A stretch of 45,655 nt of DNA from an uncultured Bacteroidales bacterium (GCA_944320415.1 CALUHJ010000024.1:1-45655); one strand, 5' to 3'; counted from the stretch's first letter, positions 26,621-36,442 are shown. Made by a program: numbers and translations. Notes: generated by a model not told the origin, from the sequence alone.

Positions 26621-27967
26621 TTATCTATTGCCGTAAACACCCACATAGTTCGAAGGGGTAACGGCCCGCATTCTTTTCTTGGTTTTTTCATCCACATCCA
26701 GAGTGTCTATGAAATCGGATATTGTCTTTGCCGTTATTTTAGCATTTGTTCTCGTAAGGGATTTCAGTTTTTCGTAAGGATTAGGGTAATCTATGCTTCT
26801 GAGTATGGTCTGAAGGGCTTCCGCAACAACGGCCCAGTTGTCCTCCAAGTCCTTTTCCAAAGCCTCGTTGTTCAATATCAACTTGTTTATTCCCTTGATT
26901 ATTGAGTTTAGCGATATGACGGTATGAGCCATCGGCACTCCTATGTTCCTACTTACGGTCGAGTCGGTCAAGTCTCGCTGCATCCTTGAAAGGGGCAGCT
27001 TGTTGGAAAGGTGGTTGAACAATGCGTTTGCCACACCTAGATTTCCCTCGGCGTTTTCGAAGTCTATCGGATTGACCTTGTGTGGCATTGCGGAGGAACC
27101 TACTTCACCCTCTTTGATTCTTTGCTTGAAGTATTCCATGGATATGTATTGCCATATGTCTCTGCAAAAATCCATAAGTATGACGTTTATCCTCCTCATG
27201 TTGTCGAAATAAGCCGAAAGGTGGTCATAGTTTTCTATCTGAGTGGTATAAAGGGAGCGCTTAAGACCTATGGATGCACAAAAGCCATTGGCAAATTCCA
27301 CCCAGTCGTACTGCGGAAAGGCAACGTTGTGTGCATTGAAATTACCCGTCGCTCCACCGAACTTGGCCGCAAAAGGAATGCTGTCGAAATAGGCCGTCTG
27401 CTGTTCAAGTCTGTAAACGAATACCTCCATTTCCTTTCCCAAAAGAGTTGGAGAGGCAGGCTGACCGTGCGTATGTGCAAGCATTGGAACGTTTTTCCAT
27501 TCCAGAGCCTTTTCCTTTAACATGCCCAGAACCTTTTGCAGAAGCGGCATGAAAACATCCCGATGACATTCCATCATACTCAACGGCACTGAGGTGTTGT
27601 TTATATCCTGAGATGTAAGACCAAAATGAATAAATTCCTTATGAGCGGACAAACCGAGTGAATCGAAATGACGCTTTATAAAGTATTCCACTGCCTTGAC
27701 GTCATGATTGGTCGTCTTCTCGATTTCCTTTACTTCTTCAGCATCCGCCTCGGTGAAATTCCTGTATATGTCTCTTATTTTTTCGTAATTAGACTTGTCG
27801 AAATCCGACAACTGTTTCAACGGCAGTTGACAAAGAGCGATGAAATACTCTATTTCAACCCTAACCCTGTATCTTATAAGGGCCGCCTCCGAAAAATAAT
27901 CCGCAAGTTTTTCAACCTGCTTCCTGTATCTGCCGTCAACCGGTGATATTGCCTGTAGCTGATTCAT
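26621..27967 (-). CDS. purB: adenylosuccinate lyase
   Basis: This fumarase/aspartase-superfamily enzyme acts twice in purine synthesis: SAICAR to AICAR, and adenylosuccinate to AMP, both releasing fumarate. The 448-residue protein carries the superfamily signature SSAMPHKVNPIDFENAEGN (about 290-308), the N-terminal SPVDGRY, THGQPASPTLLG with a catalytic-region His, and HFGLTSQDINN. It resembles the E. coli-like long PurB form. It is located 3 bases after the CpsB-type phosphatase gene and immediately before msbA. Length is usual. Confidence 0.97.
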   Translation of the reverse strand: MNQLQAISPVDGRYRKQVEKLADYFSEAALIRYRVRVEIEYFIALCQLPLKQLSDFDKSNYEKIRDIYRNFTEADAEEVKEIEKTTNHDVKAVEYFIKRHFDSLGLSAHKEFIHFGLTSQDINNTSVPLSMMECHRDVFMPLLQKVLGMLKEKALEWKNVPMLAHTHGQPASPTLLGKEMEVFVYRLEQQTAYFDSIPFAAKFGGATGNFNAHNVAFPQYDWVEFANGFCASIGLKRSLYTTQIENYDHLSAYFDNMRRINVILMDFCRDIWQYISMEYFKQRIKEGEVGSSAMPHKVNPIDFENAEGNLGVANALFNHLSNKLPLSRMQRDLTDSTVSRNIGVPMAHTVISLNSIIKGINKLILNNEALEKDLEDNWAVVAEALQTILRSIDYPNPYEKLKSLTRTNAKITAKTISDFIDTLDVDEKTKKRMRAVTPSNYVGVYGNR

Positions 27968-27970
27968 GAA

Positions 27971-28720
27971 TCAAAATTTTGAGTTTATAATATTTCCAGA
28001 TTGTATCAATTTGTCCAACAACGGACTGTGCAAAGCCTCTTTAATTGCTTCTATATGTTTATGATGATGTGTATCGCTTCCCAACAGTTCCACCATATTA
28101 TTGTCTATAAGTTTTTTTGCCAAATCAAAAACTGGTTTGCCGAAATAAAGAGACAGGGACATTATGTTCATTTGGAAAAGTATGCCTCTGTCCTTAAGCG
28201 AAGTGAACTTTGAAAAATCATCCGTCCAATAAAGATAGCGTTCAGGATGTGCAAGAACAAGCCTGTATCCGTTTATCTGCAAATCGAACAATATCTCCTC
28301 CAATCCGAACGGAGCCGCATAAAAAGGTAACTCCACCAACAAATAATTGTCTCCGAATGTCTTCAATTCTCCATCTTCTATCCTTTGCCCGAAACTATCA
28401 TCGATAAAGTGTTCCGCACCAACCTCTATATCCAGCCCTATCCCTGCATCAGAAGCATGTTTTCTCAAATCGCGGCAAAGCAAATCCAACTTCCTGACAT
28501 CATTAGGAAAAACCTCGCTCTTGACATGAGGAGTGGTGATTACTTTCCTGTATCCCAATCCCTCCAATTCCCTAAGCAGTGACAAAGAAGTTTGCAAATC
28601 CCTCGCTCCATCGTCAATTCCCGGAATCAGATGCGAATGTATGTCGGTATGCAAAACGCCCAAATCGACCTCATGACCAAGAGGTTTTTCCTTTCTGTGC
28701 AAAAAATCGAACAGACCCAT
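27971..28720 (-). CDS. CpsB/YwqE-type PHP-fold protein-tyrosine phosphatase
   Basis: This is a Mn-dependent phosphatase of the PHP superfamily; relatives dephosphorylate bacterial tyrosine kinases that control capsule/exopolysaccharide chain length. The metal-binding motifs are visible in the 249-residue protein: DIHSHLIPGIDDG (about 27-39), ITTPH, the Glu/His of EVGAEHF, LAHPERY and GSDTHHH (about 214-220). The first 20 residues (MGLFDFLHRKEKPLG) are a short basic leader. No tyrosine kinase or polysaccharide genes lie beside it, so the partner is unlinked. It sits between rpe (10-base gap) and purB (3-base gap) in an operon. Confidence 0.88.
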   Translation of the reverse strand: MGLFDFLHRKEKPLGHEVDLGVLHTDIHSHLIPGIDDGARDLQTSLSLLRELEGLGYRKVITTPHVKSEVFPNDVRKLDLLCRDLRKHASDAGIGLDIEVGAEHFIDDSFGQRIEDGELKTFGDNYLLVELPFYAAPFGLEEILFDLQINGYRLVLAHPERYLYWTDDFSKFTSLKDRGILFQMNIMSLSLYFGKPVFDLAKKLIDNNMVELLGSDTHHHKHIEAIKEALHSPLLDKLIQSGNIINSKF

Positions 28721-28730
28721 AACGGCATTT

Positions 28731-29378
28731 CTATTTTTTCAGTTCCACTATCGTTTTCATAGGGTCTTCTGACGAAAAGACCGCACTGCCGGCAACCAGA
28801 ACATCTGTTCCGCATTCAACCAGTCTGCGATGATTGTCTACCGTGACACCTCCATCAACCTCAATCAAACAATCGCACGCTTTTCTCTCTATAAGTTCCT
28901 TCAGCCTCGACACCTTATCATACGTAGTCTCTATAAATCTCTGTCCTCCAAAACCCGGATTGACGCTCATAAGGACAACCAAATCGCACATGTAAATTAT
29001 GTCCTCCAACAAACAAACCGGAGTGTGCGGATTCAAAACCACTCCTGATTTCATCCCCAACTGCTTTATCCTGTCCAAGGAACGGTGCAGATGTGTGCAA
29101 GCCTCATAATGAACAGACAGTATATCAGCTCCGCAATTCTTGAAATCCTCGAAATACCTGTCGGGATTCATTATCATCAGATGAATATCCAATGGCTTTT
29201 TTGCCAAAGAATTTATATGTTTGATAACAGGCTGTCCGAACGATATGTTTGGAACGAACAACCCGTCCATGACATCGACATGAAACCAGTCCGTTTCGCT
29301 TTCATTTATTGCCTGTATGTCTCTACCCAAATTGCAAAAATCAGCAGAAAGCAATGATGCAGATAACAAATGTCCCAT
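28731..29378 (-). CDS. rpe: ribulose-phosphate 3-epimerase
   Basis: This TIM-barrel enzyme of the pentose phosphate pathway interconverts ribulose 5-phosphate and xylulose 5-phosphate. In 215 residues it shows LSADFCNLGRDI, the metal-binding WFHVDVMDGLFVPNISFG (about 31-48), LDIHLMIMNP, the catalytic loop MSVNPGFGGQRF (about 137-148) and IEVDGGV followed by the phosphate-binding LVAGSAVF. Standard length. It is second in the operon, 19 bases downstream of deaD. Confidence 0.97.
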   Translation of the reverse strand: MGHLLSASLLSADFCNLGRDIQAINESETDWFHVDVMDGLFVPNISFGQPVIKHINSLAKKPLDIHLMIMNPDRYFEDFKNCGADILSVHYEACTHLHRSLDRIKQLGMKSGVVLNPHTPVCLLEDIIYMCDLVVLMSVNPGFGGQRFIETTYDKVSRLKELIERKACDCLIEVDGGVTVDNHRRLVECGTDVLVAGSAVFSSEDPMKTIVELKK

Positions 29379-29397
29379 AATATTCAGTTTTTACAGT

Positions 29398-31110
29398 TTA
29401 TTTTCTTGTTCGTCTGTCCTTTGATTTTTTTGAATTGAAATCCTTACGCCTTTCTCCGGATTTGTTACGGTTTTTTTTCTGAGGCTTGCCCTCGGCTACC
29501 TCAACCTTGATGGGACGTCCCTTTATGAACTTGCCCTCAAAGGCATCCAGAACATTCTCAACCGACTTGGTATCAACCTCTATGTACGAAAAACCGTCCA
29601 TGATGTCTATCTTTCCTATCTCAACCCTTGTCCTTGGTGTAAAATCGTTGATAAGTCCTATTATCCTCTGCGGAACTATCCTGTCCTTATGTCCCAAAGA
29701 TATGTACAGACGGGTGAAATGTCCACCCTTGTCCGACCTGGCATTTTTGACTCCGGATTTCCTTGCCTTCTCCACAGGTTTGCTTTCGTCGACGTTTAAA
29801 TCGGGAGCATCCCTGTAATAATCCAGAAACCGGTTGAACTCCAAAGAAACGAATTTCTTGATGAGTTCATCTCTTTCAAGCCAGCTTAACTTGGCAACTA
29901 TCTCAGGCAGAAAATCCTCTATCTCCTGATCGTTCACCACAGTCTGTTCAACCCTGTTTATCATATTGAACAACTGCTTGCGACACACCTCCTTGCCCGT
30001 CGGAATACGAACCTTCTCGAAACTTTTCTTTATAAGACGTTCTATGCTCTTTATCTTGTGTTTCTCCTTAAGGTTTATGATTGCTATGGATATGCCCTGC
30101 TTGTCGGCCCTGCCGGTACGGCCCGAACGATGCACATACTGCTCGAGTTCGTCGGGAAGATTGTAGTTGATTACATGGGTAAGATTGCTCACATCCAAAC
30201 CTCGTGCCGCAACATCGGTGGCAACAAGCATCTGTATGTTCCTCAAACGGAAACGACTCATCACATGATCTCTCTGCGCCTGCGAAAGGTCCCCGTGCAA
30301 AGAGTCGGCATTGTATCCGTCCTTTATGAGCATGTCGGCAACCTCCTGTGTCTCCACCTTGGTCCTGCAAAAGATTATGGCATATATGTCCGGATAATAA
30401 TCGGCTATCCTTTTCAGAGCCAGATACCTGTCCTTGGCATGCACAAGGTAATAGAAATGTCTCACATTGTCCGAACCCTGATTGCGGCTGCCTATCTGTA
30501 TCCGCACGGGATTGCTTATGTAGTTGTCCGCTATCTCTTCAACCTCCCTCGGCATGGTTGCGGAAAACAGCAAGGTATTTTTCTGTAAAGGGGTCTGCGA
30601 AAGTATGGCGTCCAAGTCCTCCTTGAAACCCATGTTCAACATTTCGTCAGCCTCGTCCAAAACAAGATATTTGATTCTTGAAATATCGACTTTTCCTCTC
30701 GACAAAAGGTCATTCATTCTGCCCGGAGTGGCCACTATTATCTTTGCTCCCTTTTTCAGCTCCCTTATCTGCAGTTCCATGCTTGCCCCTCCGTACACCG
30801 GCACAACGCTGCAACTCGGAATGTATTTTGCGAACTTCTTACAGTCATTGGCTATCTGAATGCACAACTCCCTTGTCGGGCAGATGATAAGCGCCTCGGT
30901 CTGTTTGCCTTCAAGGCCTATTTTCTGTATTATCGGCAAACCGAAAGCAGCCGTTTTACCCGTTCCGGTCTGAGCCAATGCTATCAGGTTGGTGTCTTGT
31001 TGCAAAAGAACAGGAATGGCTTCCGCCTGAACAGGCATGGCCGTCTGGAATCCCAAATCCTCTACCGCATTCAACAACTCAGGGATTAAACCTATCTCAC
31101 TAAATGTCAT
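29398..31110 (-). CDS. deaD: DEAD-box RNA helicase (DeaD/CsdA-like) with DbpA-type RNA-binding domain
   Basis: This ATP-dependent RNA helicase probably acts in ribosome assembly or RNA turnover, often cold-induced. The 570-residue protein has the Q motif, Walker A AQTGTGKT (46-53), PTRELC, TPGR, DEAD (152-155), SAT, the C-terminal RecA-fold motifs (DVAARGLD, HRSGRTGR) and a DbpA-like RRM at about 450-530 (FTRLYISLGHKDRI, TRVEIGKIDI). A very basic tail (KKNRNKSGERRK, KDRRTRK) follows for RNA contact. It is the first gene of a five-gene operon with a clear promoter 23 bases upstream. Confidence 0.93.
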   Translation of the reverse strand: MTFSEIGLIPELLNAVEDLGFQTAMPVQAEAIPVLLQQDTNLIALAQTGTGKTAAFGLPIIQKIGLEGKQTEALIICPTRELCIQIANDCKKFAKYIPSCSVVPVYGGASMELQIRELKKGAKIIVATPGRMNDLLSRGKVDISRIKYLVLDEADEMLNMGFKEDLDAILSQTPLQKNTLLFSATMPREVEEIADNYISNPVRIQIGSRNQGSDNVRHFYYLVHAKDRYLALKRIADYYPDIYAIIFCRTKVETQEVADMLIKDGYNADSLHGDLSQAQRDHVMSRFRLRNIQMLVATDVAARGLDVSNLTHVINYNLPDELEQYVHRSGRTGRADKQGISIAIINLKEKHKIKSIERLIKKSFEKVRIPTGKEVCRKQLFNMINRVEQTVVNDQEIEDFLPEIVAKLSWLERDELIKKFVSLEFNRFLDYYRDAPDLNVDESKPVEKARKSGVKNARSDKGGHFTRLYISLGHKDRIVPQRIIGLINDFTPRTRVEIGKIDIMDGFSYIEVDTKSVENVLDAFEGKFIKGRPIKVEVAEGKPQKKNRNKSGERRKDFNSKKSKDRRTRK

Positions 31111-31132
31111 ACAATATCATATAAATATTTTG

Positions 31133-31163
31133 CAAAAGTACTGACAATTACGGGAATGACCAA
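31133..31163 (-). promoter_or_regulatory. promoter for the deaD-rpe-phosphatase-purB-msbA operon
   Basis: Minus strand: TTG (31161-31163) and TACTTTTG (31133-31140) are separated by 20 bases, 23 bases upstream of the deaD ATG. Confidence 0.75.
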
Positions 31164-31180
31164 TTTTGAATATGAAAAAA

Positions 31181-31240
31181 CGGATTCAGAAAAGAAAAAA
31201 ACGGTTTCTGAATTCATTTTTTTCTTTTCAGAAAACAATT
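31181..31240. repeat. dispersed palindromic repeat, copy D
   Basis: Left arm 31181-31201 is identical over 21 bases to the copy C arm. The middle is a diverged CGGTTTCTGAATTCA. The right arm (31217-31240) ends GAAAACAATT, the same outer end as copy B read in reverse. It lies between ispF and the deaD promoter. Confidence 0.85.
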
Positions 31241-31308
31241 CGGTGAAATAAAGAAAGGATTAAAGTTCCATAAAAACGTACCGTAAGGAAATACCGTTCA
31301 ACATATGG

Positions 31309-31785
31309 CTATTCCTTTTTTCTCAAAAGGCATACTGCATAAGCGCTTATACCTTCGCTTTTGCCCACAAAACCGAGCCGTTCTGTCGTAGTGGCCTTAA
31401 CGGACACGTTCTCCGATGATACACCCATAATCTTAGAAAGGCATTGCTGCATAAGAGGAATGTATCCGCTTATCTTGGGTGATTGCAAACACACGGTGGA
31501 ATCAACATTCACGACATAATATCCCTTTTCCGCTATTTTCGACACGCAATCCTTCAAAAGCTTTTTGGAATCCACTCCCTTGTATTCAGGATTGGTATCG
31601 GGATAGTGAAACCCTATGTCCCTCATGTTGGCAGCTCCAAAGAGCGCATCCATTATGGCATGTATCAGACAATCGGCATCGGAATGTCCTTCCGCCCTGA
31701 GAGTTGAAGGTATTTCAACGCCGCCAAGGCAAAGCACATCGCCCGGCACCAAAGCATGAACATCATAACCTATTCCGACCCTCAT
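31309..31785 (-). CDS. ispF: 2-C-methyl-D-erythritol 2,4-cyclodiphosphate synthase
   Basis: IspF catalyses the cyclisation step of the MEP isoprenoid pathway. The 158-residue protein starts at the ATG at 31785 (MRVGIGYDVHAL); an upstream in-frame start would overlap porV. Conserved residues are the metal-binding Asp/His of GYDVH (about 5-9), GHSDADCLIHAIMDA (about 34-48), the FPDT-like HYPDTNPEYKG, and the C-terminal ATTTERLGFVGKSEGI. It is last in porU-porV-ispF, 11 bases after the porV stop; the T9SS linkage is positional, without an obvious functional link. Confidence 0.97.
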   Translation of the reverse strand: MRVGIGYDVHALVPGDVLCLGGVEIPSTLRAEGHSDADCLIHAIMDALFGAANMRDIGFHYPDTNPEYKGVDSKKLLKDCVSKIAEKGYYVVNVDSTVCLQSPKISGYIPLMQQCLSKIMGVSSENVSVKATTTERLGFVGKSEGISAYAVCLLRKKE

Positions 31786-31796
31786 GTTCACAGACT

Positions 31797-32966
31797 CTAT
31801 AAATCGAAGCAAAGGGAAACCCTCAAAGTGTTCTTCAAAGGATTATTGTTCAGTGCGGATGTAGCGACAAGATAGCTCAAGTCAAATCCCATGACGTTGT
31901 ATCTCAATCCGAGTCCGAGTGTAAGATATTGTCTTCCTCCCTTGTTTTGAGCCTCATAGAAATAACCTGCCCTTACTCCCAACAGTTTATTGTACCAATA
32001 TTCCAGACCGGCCGATATGGTTATTTCCTGCAACTCTTCCTTGAATCCGTTGGGAGCATCGTAAAACGACTGTATCGCTCCTTCCAATATTCCTACATTG
32101 GGATCCATTCCTGCAAAAATATTTCCTTCATCATCATATACAGGAGGCGTAGGGACAAGCAGTTTATTGAAATCCAACATCAAAGAAATATTGTTGAATT
32201 GGTCGAAATCCACGCTGTAACGTCCACCGACCCTGAGATTGGCTGGAAGAAAATTGCTCTCCATATGATCGGAATAAGACACCTTTGAACCCAAGTTTGA
32301 TATTTGCACACCGAAAGCGTATTCTGAAGGCATTTCAGACTTTATTTCATTCTGATAATACAATCCCACGTCCGCTGCACCAGCATTTGCGGCATGAGTT
32401 GCAGTTGTTCCAACGTTTTGTCCCTGCGTAAGGTCCGAACGTATGTAACGTCCCGTAAGCGATAAGGACAGATTGTCTGACAATTTCATAGTATAGGCCA
32501 TATCCACCGCAAATTCATTAGGTTTGTACGTACCTATGCTTTCTCCGAATTCCGAGAAGAAGTTGATAGCACCCAAGGAAAAATAAGTAAGCGACGCACC
32601 CAAGGCGCTACGTTCGTTCAACTTGTAATAACCGCTCAGATACATAAGCTTAATATCATCAACTATCTCCTTCAACCACGGAGAATAAGTAAACGTAATT
32701 CCCGCCTTTTTATCCATAAAGGCCAACTTGGCTGCATTCCAATGTATTGAATTGGCATCAGGACGGCTTGCCGCTCCGACATCACCCATACCTCCGGAAC
32801 GGGAATCGGGAGCTATCAACAACAAAGGGACACCTGTAGAAACAACTCTCGCCCCGTCAAGCACCTTTCCGGTCAACTCATCCACATCCAGATTTCCATT
32901 GTCCAACTGTGCGTATGAAGCAAAACAACAACACAAGGCAACTGCAAAAACTATTGTCTTTCTCAT
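31797..32966 (-). CDS. porV: type IX secretion outer-membrane protein PorV (LptO)
   Basis: PorV is a 14-stranded FadL-like barrel that carries T9SS cargo from the translocon to the PorU sortase. The 389-residue protein has a signal peptide (MRKTIVFAVALCCCFASYAQ). It has the PorV-typical N-terminal stretch with LLIAPDSRSGGMGDVGAAS and SIHWNAAKLAF (about 49-84). Repeated amphipathic strands follow, ending in an aromatic final strand (NTLRVSLCFDL). It is next to porU, as in Flavobacterium johnsoniae and Porphyromonas gingivalis, and is co-transcribed with it across a 71-base gap. Confidence 0.95.
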   Translation of the reverse strand: MRKTIVFAVALCCCFASYAQLDNGNLDVDELTGKVLDGARVVSTGVPLLLIAPDSRSGGMGDVGAASRPDANSIHWNAAKLAFMDKKAGITFTYSPWLKEIVDDIKLMYLSGYYKLNERSALGASLTYFSLGAINFFSEFGESIGTYKPNEFAVDMAYTMKLSDNLSLSLTGRYIRSDLTQGQNVGTTATHAANAGAADVGLYYQNEIKSEMPSEYAFGVQISNLGSKVSYSDHMESNFLPANLRVGGRYSVDFDQFNNISLMLDFNKLLVPTPPVYDDEGNIFAGMDPNVGILEGAIQSFYDAPNGFKEELQEITISAGLEYWYNKLLGVRAGYFYEAQNKGGRQYLTLGLGLRYNVMGFDLSYLVATSALNNNPLKNTLRVSLCFDL

Positions 32967-33037
32967 TCAAACTTTAGTATTTAATCCTCTCTCTTTCGCT
33001 TTTCTAAAAACGATTATTATCTTGATTTATTATTGAA

Positions 33038-36000
33038 TTAGTTAAAAATAATCAGCTTCTGAGTTGGAGAAAGAATCCTTCCTTCCGCTGTTTCCAGAAC
33101 CATTCTCGCAAAATAAATTCCATCACTCAGTCTTGCACCTCCATCGGTACAACCGTTCCATGTCACAGGTCCTACCGTGTATGCGCCTATGTAAGGAGTT
33201 ACATCCTGTTGCGAGACAACCCTTCCCTCCCGATTATAGATAAACAGTTCTGCAGACTGTATGAACGAAGGCTGGTTGTGTTCTAGAACTATCTCCGTGC
33301 TACCGGAAAAAGGATTGGGATAATTCTTCAGATTCATCTTTTGACCCTGTCCGGAAGAATTTACCACAAAGGTAATTGTGGCATCCGAAGAAAAATTGAA
33401 AATATTCCATACCTTGAGCGTCAAGGTATGCTTTCCATCAGACAAACCGTAAAACGGAAAAGTTATGGTTCCTCTGTTCTGATTTTCAAAGTCTGCCTCG
33501 AAATAATCATTCAAAACAAAAGTATTTGCCGCATTGTCCAATCTTGCCATTATGTCATGTCCCAATCCGCTTCCAACTGTATTTATTGCAACGCTGTCCG
33601 AAACTATCGCAAACAAACTAGGATTTTCGTCCGTTATTCCTCCGTTAAGGAAATTGGTATCGTTCATATACAGTTGTATGACGGGTCTTGTTTCCGTTAT
33701 CTGAACGGTAGTATCAATGCCACCTATTATAAAGTCGCTGAAATATCCCGCAGCATCGGTACTGTCTGTCTGGGCATAATAGCTCAACTTGCCGTTACCA
33801 TAATTGTAGGCTATATCCTTTGGAACGGTAATCGTATGAGTGAATGTTCCGTTTTTCACTTCCGCAACGCCCTTGTGCAAGACGTTTTTCTGCTGTTCAA
33901 ACTCTATATCCGTATCCAGTCCTTCATTGTCCAAGGTATAATAATTGCTTGCCTTATCCAAAAGAGTTACATATATTCTGCCGTTGAAATTATCCAAGAC
34001 ATTATTGTTTTCATCAATTATTTCTCCCTCTATTTTCAATTGAGACAAAGCCCTGACAGTATCCAAACCTTCAGAAACATCAACATTGACATCGTTTATT
34101 CTGGTTGTCCTCACATCATACATTGGAAGACTTATCCTAAGAGCAGGGTCGCCAAACAGTCCGAAACTCCTCTCCTCAACAACAAGTTTTGTGGCATTCT
34201 TGGCCTTCATGAACACCTCTCCGAAAGTCAATCCCCTGCCGTTTTCCTTTATCACCGCGTATTTATGCAAGTTGGTATTTATTTCATTTCTCGATGGTAT
34301 CTTCCTAGAAGCTGAAATCAAGGCAATTCCTCCACCGTTTGTGGACGAAAGCACAAATTCTCCCGCTGACTGTTTTTCAACCTGGTCAAACTTGGTAAAT
34401 TCACAAGTGGAGGTTATAACAAGAGGAAGAGAATTGTAATTGCTCCAACTGGTTATGTCCGTTATGGTGACAAGTCTTTCACTTGACAGATGGTCATCAG
34501 AACCGTGTCCGACATAATTGAACAACAGACAGCCCTTTTTCATCCTTTGATTGATAGCCTTGGACGCATCCGGATATGTGGCACCTGAGGAAGAATTATA
34601 TTGTTTGTAAGCATCGGAGTATATTTTCTCCACATTCAATATCGGATTTGTTTCCTTTATCTGATAATATATTGCTTCGGCATTATCTATAAAATACCGT
34701 TCCCCCCAAGTGTCGGCATCATCCGCAGTAAGTGTGATAGCATTTCTCCATTCCCCTGTTTTTCCTTCTCGCAAATCCACTCTTTCCATATACCTCTTGC
34801 ATTTATCAACCATGTTGTCCGCTTCCGTTACAGTATTGACTGTAAGACGCCCTATACCTATCATCAACGTGTCATTGATGGAAGCCGTAGAATATGGAGA
34901 CAAGAAAGCAAGAACATCATCCGTAGTATAAGAACTTCCTGCATCAAACAACGAGCTGGAGGCCTGATAGGTAGGTATGAAATTATTGTTGTATCCCAAT
35001 ATGTTCTTGTTGTCAAAAGTACCATCCCCGAACAAAAGGAGATTCTTTGGGGCAAGACCTTCGTCCGAATACTTGTTGTACAACATCCTCATAAATTCCC
35101 TTATTGCGAGAAAATCCTTCGTTCCGGAAGAAAACTCATTGTAAACCTGCCGAGTTGTGGCAACTCCAACACTGATACCGTCATTAGTACGATGTAAATC
35201 CGCAAGCATATTCGCCTGATTCAAAAATTCCGGAGCGGTCACTATTACAAATTCAACCGGAGTCCACGCATGAAGGTTTTGGTTGTCTATTTTTCCTTTC
35301 AGAATAGGGGTTGGAAAACCATTTCCAGTGAAAACATATAACAATCTCGTACTGTCATTTTTAACAACGAAACTCAAACTATCCTGTACCATTCCATAAT
35401 CATCTATTCTTTCCGGAGTTTCAGCGCATGTAACATCCCATATTTGAAAATTTGTATTTCTAACATTACTTATGGAATATCGGCTGTAACCTTCCGTCAC
35501 AACACCTTCCGTAGTGTAAAAAAACAGACATCCGTTGTTGAACCTCAACTTTTTGGTATAATCTACCTTTATGTAATCCAATCTACCCTTGGCCGTATTA
35601 CTCCCAGAAAAACTTATCTTCATTGTATTGTTTTCCGAAACATTGTTTGTTTCAAAGGATTCCTCTTCCGCAGAAGCCGCATATCCAGATGCAGTTGCGG
35701 AAAGCGATATTGTCCCTAAAGAATTGTTGTTAAGCGTAAACGAAAAAGTCGAAGGCGTAGTACTTTGATTAATAACCCTTACGGTTATGTTGGACACATC
35801 CTCAGTCGACACGTTTGGCAATGAAACAGGGATGTTGGTAGTATTCGCCAAAGAAGAAAACAATTCTCCAAACCAGTTCCTTCCACTGCCAAGCAAGTTT
35901 GCCAATTCTCTTTTGTGAACAAAAAAAGCTCTTGTATCACAATAGGTATGTTCTGATTCAGAAGATACAGGTACTCTTGAGACAATACGTTTTTTTTCTC

Positions 36001-36442
36001 CTATATTAGGATCAAACGTTATAAAATAGGATGAGACATCAGAATAGGGATGAACGGTAAAATTGAAGGAACGTTTAGCCTTATTGTAAGCGAACTGCAT
36101 CGTAGACTTGGCATAAAAAAGAACATAAGGGGTTCCTTGTTTGTTGACATAAACGGCGTTCTCGACCAAATCACTCCTGTTATACAGAGCATTCGTATCC
36201 GATATCGCTCCATCGGACTGTCCAAAAATTGAAAGGTTGTCAAAATCTATTTCCTCTTTAGGCACCCCTAAACTTACAAAATCATTGTAAGTAAGCTTGT
36301 ATATGTTGTCCGAAGGAATATTGACAACATACCAATTACCACTACTCAAAACCGAAGAGTCTGGATAATACACTCCGTTTTGTGCGACCAAATTCGACAA
36401 TACGCCACACAAACATAAAAGAAACAATATTTTTTTTTTCAT
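33038..36442 (-). CDS. porU: type IX secretion system C25-family sortase PorU
   Basis: PorU removes the C-terminal sorting domain of T9SS cargo at the cell surface and attaches it to lipopolysaccharide. The start is taken at the ATG at 36442 (MKKKILFLLCLCGVLSNLVAQ, a signal peptide), which drops 38 upstream residues and gives 1134 residues. The gingipain-like (C25) caspase-fold domain contains the catalytic His (NYVGHGSDDH) and Cys (VITSTCEFTKF). Large beta-sandwich domains and a C-terminal segment like a sorting domain (LKNYPNPFSGSTEIVLEHNQ, then GIYFARMVLET) follow; PorU itself keeps such a C-terminus. It is divergent from the porP-gldJ pair and upstream of porV. Confidence 0.95.
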   Translation of the reverse strand: MKKKILFLLCLCGVLSNLVAQNGVYYPDSSVLSSGNWYVVNIPSDNIYKLTYNDFVSLGVPKEEIDFDNLSIFGQSDGAISDTNALYNRSDLVENAVYVNKQGTPYVLFYAKSTMQFAYNKAKRSFNFTVHPYSDVSSYFITFDPNIGEKKRIVSRVPVSSESEHTYCDTRAFFVHKRELANLLGSGRNWFGELFSSLANTTNIPVSLPNVSTEDVSNITVRVINQSTTPSTFSFTLNNNSLGTISLSATASGYAASAEEESFETNNVSENNTMKISFSGSNTAKGRLDYIKVDYTKKLRFNNGCLFFYTTEGVVTEGYSRYSISNVRNTNFQIWDVTCAETPERIDDYGMVQDSLSFVVKNDSTRLLYVFTGNGFPTPILKGKIDNQNLHAWTPVEFVIVTAPEFLNQANMLADLHRTNDGISVGVATTRQVYNEFSSGTKDFLAIREFMRMLYNKYSDEGLAPKNLLLFGDGTFDNKNILGYNNNFIPTYQASSSLFDAGSSYTTDDVLAFLSPYSTASINDTLMIGIGRLTVNTVTEADNMVDKCKRYMERVDLREGKTGEWRNAITLTADDADTWGERYFIDNAEAIYYQIKETNPILNVEKIYSDAYKQYNSSSGATYPDASKAINQRMKKGCLLFNYVGHGSDDHLSSERLVTITDITSWSNYNSLPLVITSTCEFTKFDQVEKQSAGEFVLSSTNGGGIALISASRKIPSRNEINTNLHKYAVIKENGRGLTFGEVFMKAKNATKLVVEERSFGLFGDPALRISLPMYDVRTTRINDVNVDVSEGLDTVRALSQLKIEGEIIDENNNVLDNFNGRIYVTLLDKASNYYTLDNEGLDTDIEFEQQKNVLHKGVAEVKNGTFTHTITVPKDIAYNYGNGKLSYYAQTDSTDAAGYFSDFIIGGIDTTVQITETRPVIQLYMNDTNFLNGGITDENPSLFAIVSDSVAINTVGSGLGHDIMARLDNAANTFVLNDYFEADFENQNRGTITFPFYGLSDGKHTLTLKVWNIFNFSSDATITFVVNSSGQGQKMNLKNYPNPFSGSTEIVLEHNQPSFIQSAELFIYNREGRVVSQQDVTPYIGAYTVGPVTWNGCTDGGARLSDGIYFARMVLETAEGRILSPTQKLIIFN

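Noticed and set aside
33341..34315. 324-residue plus-strand frame opposite porU
   Set aside because: porU has the complete sortase domain order on the minus strand; the antisense frame shows no domain.
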